Assembly: GCA_002439755.1 (NCBI GenBank)
Contig: DJPH01000042.1
Span: forward strand, 1 to 58,052
Direction of reading: 5' to 3'
DNA: 58,052 nucleotides
DNA from: Prevotellaceae bacterium UBA6417
GTDB lineage: Bacteria > Bacteroidota > Bacteroidia > Bacteroidales > Bacteroidaceae
Both the position numbers and the translations under genes were made by a program. Shown here piece after piece: positions 54,056-58,052 of the stretch; position 1 is the stretch's first letter, and every line of letters starts with the position of its first letter. The notes beneath the pieces are model-generated. The model had not been told where the DNA came from and ran no database searches. It saw nothing but the letters and a program-made list of their open reading frames with translations.

Positions 54056-54097
54056 ATACAAAAAGGTTAAGAATTCCCTACCAGAGAATTCTTAACC
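54056..54097 (-). terminator. Attenuator-like hairpin between rplL and rpoB
   Basis: GGTTAAGAATTC (54065-54076) pairs perfectly with GAATTCTTAACC (54086-54097). On the minus strand it is followed by a TTTTT run, which makes it a good intrinsic terminator. Because rpoB has no separate promoter that I can see, it probably ends only a fraction of transcripts, lowering rpoBC relative to the ribosomal proteins, as known in E. coli. Confidence 0.75.
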
Positions 54098-54118
54098 TAT
54101 GGTTCTATAAAGAGAATA

Positions 54119-54496
54119 TTACTTTATTTCAACTTCAGCACCAGCAGCTTCAATAGCCTTCTTTAATGCTTCTGCGTCATCTTTTGAGACACCTTCTTTC
54201 AAGGTCTTTGGAGCACCGTCTACTAAGTCTTTAGCTTCTTTCAGACCAAGACCGCAGGCTTCTTTGACTGCCTTAACAACTTGAAGTTTTGCACCACCGG
54301 CACTCTTCAAAATGACATCGAAAGATGTTTTTTCTTCAGCAGCTTCAGCAGCTCCAGCAGCAGGGCCGGCAGCAACAGCAACAGCTGCAGCAGCAGGTTC
54401 AATCCCATATTCATCTTTCAAAACAGTGCACAATTCATTTACTTCCTTAACTGTCAAATTAACTAATTCTTCAGCAATAGCTTTAATGTCTGCCAT
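54119..54496 (-). CDS. rplL: Ribosomal protein bL12 (L7/L12)
   Basis: Stalk protein of the large subunit, 125 residues, with N-terminal dimerisation helices, an Ala/Gly-rich hinge (AAAVAVAAGPAAGAAEAAEE) and the C-terminal factor-binding domain containing GLGLKEAKDLVDGAPKTLKEG. It recruits and stimulates translation GTPases. It lies 34 nt after rplJ. Confidence 0.97.
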   Translation of the reverse strand: MADIKAIAEELVNLTVKEVNELCTVLKDEYGIEPAAAAVAVAAGPAAGAAEAAEEKTSFDVILKSAGGAKLQVVKAVKEACGLGLKEAKDLVDGAPKTLKEGVSKDDAEALKKAIEAAGAEVEIK

Positions 54497-54530
54497 TTTA
54501 TTTTCTGATTTTAATGTTATACTAATGTTG

Positions 54531-55046
54531 TTATTCGGGACGTTCTCCCAATGTTTTTAGAATGCCGTGAATATTGTTTCCTCCACTTTGCAAAGCAGAA
54601 ACAACATTCTTGATAGGTGACTGTAACAAAGCCATGATGTCTGCAATAACTTCCTCTTTGCTCTTCAAGGAAGCAAGGTCTTCCAATTGGTTCTCATTGT
54701 AGAATCCACCTTCAGCATAAGCAGCTTTCAAACCTTTTACTCCGGAGTTCTTCTCTTTCTTGAGCATTTTAGCCGGCAGGTTCGCTGTCTTTGTAAACAA
54801 CACTGCTGTCGTGCCTTTCAATGAAGCATAAATCGGTGTAAAATCTGTTTCTGCAGCTTCGAGTGCTTTCTCTAAAAGAGTGTTCTTGACAACAACCATC
54901 TTGATTTCCTGCTTAAAGCAAATTCTCCGGAGGTTTGTTGTCTGTTCTGCATTTAAACCAGTTGTATCAACCAAATAGAAATGCGGGTATTCGTTGATAA
55001 GCGAACCCAAATTGCTGATTATCGCGTTTTTTTCTTCTTTCTTCAT
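54531..55046 (-). CDS. rplJ: Ribosomal protein uL10
   Basis: Base of the L10-L12 stalk, 171 residues. The N-terminal rRNA-binding part contains NLRRICFKQEIKMVVVKNTLLEKALE and the C-terminal helix binds L12 dimers. It follows rplA after five bases, so a separate L10 leader is absent; regulation must act from upstream or through the rplL-rpoB hairpin. Confidence 0.97.
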   Translation of the reverse strand: MKKEEKNAIISNLGSLINEYPHFYLVDTTGLNAEQTTNLRRICFKQEIKMVVVKNTLLEKALEAAETDFTPIYASLKGTTAVLFTKTANLPAKMLKKEKNSGVKGLKAAYAEGGFYNENQLEDLASLKSKEEVIADIMALLQSPIKNVVSALQSGGNNIHGILKTLGERPE

Positions 55047-55051
55047 GTTAA

Positions 55052-55753
55052 CTAGATTTTGGAGTCAATTGATTTTGGGTCAATTTTGATACCCTTACTC
55101 ATTGTTGAAGAAATATATACGCTCTTCATATAGGTGCCTTTTGCACTTGCAGGCTTTAACTTTATGATTGTTGAAATAAATGCGCGTGCATTGTCTACAA
55201 TTTGTTCGGCATCAAAGCTAACTTTTCCGATTGAAGTGTGGACGATGCCATTTTTATCAACCTTAAAGTCTATCTTACCTTGTTTCACTTCTTGAACTGC
55301 TTTAGCAACGTCCATGGTTACTGTACCACTTTTAGGGTTTGGCATTAGACCACGAGGACCTAATACACGTCCCAACGGGCCTATTTTGCCCATGACTGAT
55401 GGCATAGTAATTACGACATCAATATCAGTCCATCCGCCTTTGATTTTTTCAATGTACTCATCAAGTCCGACATAATCAGCGCCAGCAGCTTTTGCTTCGT
55501 CTTCTTTGTCGGGTGTGCACAAGCAAAGTACGCGAATTTGTTTACCTGTTCCGTGCGGAAGAGAAACAACACCGCGAACCATTTGGTTTGCTTTTCGCGG
55601 ATCAACTCCTAATCGTATGTCAACATCAATGGATGCATCGAATTTAGTGGTTGTGATTTCCTTTACAAGTTTTGCTGCTTCCGGTAAAGTATAGGCTTTT
55701 CCTGCTTCAATCTTCGCCGATGTCAACTTTTGATTCTTTGTCAGTTTACTCAT
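55052..55753 (-). CDS. rplA: Ribosomal protein uL1
   Basis: Large-subunit protein of 233 residues, forming the L1 stalk that helps release deacylated tRNA. Motifs include MVRGVVSLPHGTGK and GRVLGPRGLMPNPKSGTV. It lies 12 nt after rplK. Confidence 0.98.
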   Translation of the reverse strand: MSKLTKNQKLTSAKIEAGKAYTLPEAAKLVKEITTTKFDASIDVDIRLGVDPRKANQMVRGVVSLPHGTGKQIRVLCLCTPDKEDEAKAAGADYVGLDEYIEKIKGGWTDIDVVITMPSVMGKIGPLGRVLGPRGLMPNPKSGTVTMDVAKAVQEVKQGKIDFKVDKNGIVHTSIGKVSFDAEQIVDNARAFISTIIKLKPASAKGTYMKSVYISSTMSKGIKIDPKSIDSKI

Positions 55754-55765
55754 TTTCTTGAAGAT

Positions 55766-56209
55766 TTATTTGTTAGCGGGAAAATCACCGGTTACTGTGA
55801 TACCCATACTTCTAGCCGTTCCTGCAATCAGCTTCATTGCACTTTCAATGGTGAAGCAGTTCAGGTCCGGCATTTTGTCTTCAGCTATAGTCCTAACTTG
55901 TTCCCACGTCACAGATGCGACTTTGTTTCTGTTAGGCTCTGCGCTTCCGCTCTTGAGTTTTGCGATTTCTTTTAATTGAATTGCAGCAGGAGGAGTCTTG
56001 ATTACAAAAGTAAAGGACTTATCAGCGTAGAACGTGATAATGACCGGTAAAACTTTACCTGCCTTCTTTTGTGTCAGGGCATTGAACTGCTTGCAAAAAT
56101 CCATAATGTTCAATCCCTTTGAACCTAATGCAGGACCTACGGGAGGAGAGGGATTAGCAGCGCCGCCTTTAATCTGTAATTTGATTATTCCAGCAACTTC
56201 TTTAGCCAT
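55766..56209 (-). CDS. rplK: Ribosomal protein uL11
   Basis: Large-subunit protein of 147 residues that binds 23S rRNA at the GTPase centre. The flexible N-terminal part PSPPVGPALGSKGLNIMDFCK is typical. It lies 56 nt after nusG. Confidence 0.98.
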   Translation of the reverse strand: MAKEVAGIIKLQIKGGAANPSPPVGPALGSKGLNIMDFCKQFNALTQKKAGKVLPVIITFYADKSFTFVIKTPPAAIQLKEIAKLKSGSAEPNRNKVASVTWEQVRTIAEDKMPDLNCFTIESAMKLIAGTARSMGITVTGDFPANK

Positions 56210-56265
56210 GTTATTAATATTATTTTTGAACTTTGAATTGAGGGAACAGTGTACGTAACATTACA

Positions 56266-56808
56266 TTATTCTCTCTCGACTTGCATAAAACCTAAAACCA
56301 AAGGCGTGTTACGGCCAAAGACTTTAACCATTACAGTTAGTTTTTTCTTTTCGTTGTTAACTTCATCAACAACTCCGGAAAATCCGCTGAATGGGCCTTC
56401 TGTAACTTTTACAGCTTCGCCAACCACAAATGGTACTAGCATCTGGTCTCCGTCTTCTGATAGTTCATCAACTTTGCCCAGCATTCTGTTTACCTCGGAT
56501 TGTCGCAATGGAACCGGGTTATCCAATCCGCCCAATATACCTACTACATTTGGAGTATTACGTAATATCAGTGGTATTTCTCCCACCATTTGGGCTTGTA
56601 CCAATACATAGCCCGACATTAAATTACGTTCTTTGACCACGCGTTTTCCGTTGCGCGTCTGAAGGACTTTCTCCATAGGAATCAGCACTTGCTGAACGTA
56701 AGGCGATAAGGTCTTGTTTTTTATCTCTGCATCGATATATTCCTTGACCTTACCCTCTTTGCCAGTAATTGCGCGAAGCACATACCAATTTAATTCAGTA
56801 TTAGCCAT
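56266..56808 (-). CDS. nusG: Transcription termination/antitermination protein NusG
   Basis: RNA-polymerase-associated factor of 180 residues with the NGN domain (WYVLRAITGKEGKVKEYIDAE...) and a C-terminal KOW domain (VKVTEGPFSGFSGVVDEV). It modulates pausing and couples transcription with translation or Rho. It starts 15 nt after secE. Confidence 0.97.
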   Translation of the reverse strand: MANTELNWYVLRAITGKEGKVKEYIDAEIKNKTLSPYVQQVLIPMEKVLQTRNGKRVVKERNLMSGYVLVQAQMVGEIPLILRNTPNVVGILGGLDNPVPLRQSEVNRMLGKVDELSEDGDQMLVPFVVGEAVKVTEGPFSGFSGVVDEVNNEKKKLTVMVKVFGRNTPLVLGFMQVERE

Positions 56809-56823
56809 CTGTGGAATTCCTTA

Positions 56824-57015
56824 TTAGTGAGGATATACTGTTGTCATTACGAACTGAAACAACTCGTCGACCGCAAAGACCACAATTGCTATGATTATGG
56901 AAGCAGTTAATACAACCACAGAACTGTGTGTCAATTCTTTGCGCTTTGGCCAACTGGTCTTATGAGCCAATTCTTCGTAGGAATCTTTACAGTATTGTAC
57001 GAATTTCTTGAACAT
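56824..57015 (-). CDS. secE: Preprotein translocase subunit SecE
   Basis: Small SecYEG subunit of 63 residues with one transmembrane helix (VVVLTASIIIAIVVFAVDELFQF) and the cytosolic amphipathic ELAHKTSWPKRKEL segment. The start MFKKFVQY at 57015 is chosen; a longer reading frame continues into tRNA-Trp and is not real. Confidence 0.95.
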   Translation of the reverse strand: MFKKFVQYCKDSYEELAHKTSWPKRKELTHSSVVVLTASIIIAIVVFAVDELFQFVMTTVYPH

Positions 57016-57029
57016 ATCTCTTGATTTAG

Positions 57030-57102
57030 CACGGAAAGAGAGGCTCGAACTCCCGACACCTGGTTTTGGAGACCAGTGCTCTACCAACTGAGCTATTTCC
57101 GT
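57030..57102 (-). tRNA. tRNA-Trp (anticodon CCA)
   Basis: 73 nt on the minus strand. The acceptor ACGGAAA pairs with TTTCCGT, discriminator G. The anticodon stem is CTGGT/ACCAG around the loop CTCCAAA, giving anticodon CCA. The T-arm has GTTCGAG. The 3' CCA is not encoded. It sits between tuf and secE, as in many bacteria. Confidence 0.95.
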
Positions 57103-57105
57103 ATG

Positions 57106-57132
57106 GAGTCCCCTGCTGATGCAGGGGAACTC
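57106..57132 (-). other. Hairpin between tuf and tRNA-Trp
   Basis: GAGTCCCCTGC and GCAGGGGAACTC form an 11-bp stem with one bulge and a four-base loop (TGAT). No T-run follows, so it is more likely a 3'-end or RNA-processing structure for the tuf mRNA than an intrinsic terminator. Confidence 0.45.
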
Positions 57133-57156
57133 ATGGATGTTTATTTAACGATATGA

Positions 57157-58052
57157 TTAATCGAGGATTTCTGTAATCTGACCTGAACCTACTGTGCGGC
57201 CACCTTCGCGGATAGCGAAGCGGAGTCCTGTGTTCAATGCAACCGGATAGATCAGCTCTACAGTGATTTCAACGTTATCACCGGGCATTACCATGTCTAC
57301 TCCTTCGGGCAAGGTGATTTCACCTGTGCAGTCCATGGTGCGGAGGTAGAACTGTGGACGATATTTATTGCCGAACGGTGTGTGACGACCACCTTCTTCT
57401 TTCTTCAATACGTATACAGAAGCTTTGAATTTCGAGTGCGGGGTGATTGTTCCCGGGTGGGTGATTACCATACCGCGCTTGATTTCGTTTTTGTCAACGC
57501 CGCGGAGCAACAGACCTACGTTGTCGCCTGCTTCACCTTCGTCCAATATCTTGCGGAACATTTCAACACCGGTTACAACCGACTTCTTGTCTTCACCGAG
57601 ACCCAGGATCTGAACTTCGTCACCAACTTTAACGACACCTGTTTCGATACGTCCTGTTGCTACAGTTCCACGACCTGTGATTGAGAAGATGTCTTCAACC
57701 GGCATCAAGAATGGTTTTTCAATGTCGCGAACGGGCTCTTGAATCCAGTCGTCTACTGCATTCATCAAGTCCATTACTGAATCTTCCCATTTTTTTACGC
57801 CGTTCAAAGCACCGAGGGCAGAACCGCGAATGATGGGAGTGTCTTCCTCGTAGTCGTATGCTGCGAGCAGTTCGCGCATTTCCATTTCAACGAGTTCGAG
57901 CATTTCCTCATCTTCAACCATGTCGCATTTGTTCAGGAAAACCACCAGACGGGGAACGTTTACCTGACGAGCCAGAAGGATATGCTCACGTGTTTGGGGC
58001 ATAGGACCGTCTGTTGCTGCAACTACAATGATAGCACCGTCCATCTGGGCAG
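57157..58052 (-). CDS. tuf: Elongation factor Tu (partial, 5' end outside window)
   Basis: C-terminal ~298 residues of EF-Tu, the GTPase that delivers aminoacyl-tRNA to the ribosome. The guanine-specificity motif NKCD is in VVFLNKCDMVED; domains II and III are complete and end in GSGQITEILD. The open frame continues to the window edge (residues AQ before MDGAIIVV), so the start codon and P-loop are not visible. It is the first gene of the tuf-secE-nusG-rpl-rpo block. Confidence 0.97.
   Translation of the reverse strand, partial: AQMDGAIIVVAATDGPMPQTREHILLARQVNVPRLVVFLNKCDMVEDEEMLELVEMEMRELLAAYDYEEDTPIIRGSALGALNGVKKWEDSVMDLMNAVDDWIQEPVRDIEKPFLMPVEDIFSITGRGTVATGRIETGVVKVGDEVQILGLGEDKKSVVTGVEMFRKILDEGEAGDNVGLLLRGVDKNEIKRGMVITHPGTITPHSKFKASVYVLKKEEGGRHTPFGNKYRPQFYLRTMDCTGEITLPEGVDMVMPGDNVEITVELIYPVALNTGLRFAIREGGRTVGSGQITEILD

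Noticed and set aside
57016..57087. N-terminal extension of secE
   Set aside because: It is the antiparallel-read body of tRNA-Trp translated by chance; SecE proteins start at MFKKF.

Overview
The window is a contiguous stretch of a Bacteroidales chromosome (phylum Bacteroidota). The evidence is a SusC/SusD outer-membrane pair, several lipoproteins with Bacteroidetes-style Cys-Ser/Asp-Asp N-termini, promoters of the TAnnTTTG (-7) type and the gene orders topA-aroK-speA and apgM-thrC. Secreted proteins of BspA-like leucine-rich-repeat type with an SGRR...KGIYI tail suggest a Prevotella-like relative, but that is an inference. No prophage, insertion sequence, CRISPR array or plasmid gene was seen.

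Layout. 1-5.1 kb (+): a Ca2+-type P-ATPase, a HAD hydrolase, RibF and a CPBP membrane protease in a tightly overlapping operon. 5.1-9.2 kb (+): an HhH/beta-barrel protein, a radical SAM protein and a PAP2/beta-barrel fusion. 9.2-17.2 kb (-): DsbD, then the operon FabK-like/PepP/gamma-carbonic anhydrase/PriA. 17.4-20.3 kb (+): a threonine operon whose long leader encodes an unannotated Thr-rich leader peptide (17451-17552) followed by a series of hairpins, then the ApgM-like proposed homoserine kinase and threonine synthase. 20.5-26.5 kb (-): a SusC/SusD/lipoprotein nutrient-uptake operon without a local regulator or enzyme. 26.7-33.4 kb: glycerate kinase, a lamin-tail lipoprotein, and topA-aroK-speA. 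33.3-38.4 kb (-): CNNM-type and TerC metal transporters, an unknown lipoprotein and an LRR protein. 38.7-40.6 kb (+): a large lipoprotein that may be pore-forming. 40.7-45.6 kb: divergent secreted GH2 and GH3 glycosidases. 45.6-45.8 kb: a palindromic tandem repeat. 45.9-58 kb (-): the conserved tuf - tRNA-Trp - secE - nusG - rplK - rplA - rplJ - rplL - rpoB - rpoC block, with a hairpin/T-run between rplL and rpoB.

Most of the window is housekeeping. The best candidate for an undescribed element is the threonine-operon leader: a 33-codon ORF with seven Thr codons among its last twelve, sitting behind a TACCTTTG promoter and ahead of several hairpins and T-runs. It looks like a Bacteroidetes counterpart of enterobacterial thr attenuation and independently supports a threonine-pathway role for the ApgM homologue. 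Other points worth checking are the palindromic 22-23 nt repeat with pairing-preserving changes, the possible pore-forming lipoprotein, a nested hairpin in the susC leader, a possibly leaderless glycerate kinase mRNA, and an extended C-N-G element after the -7 box in this window.
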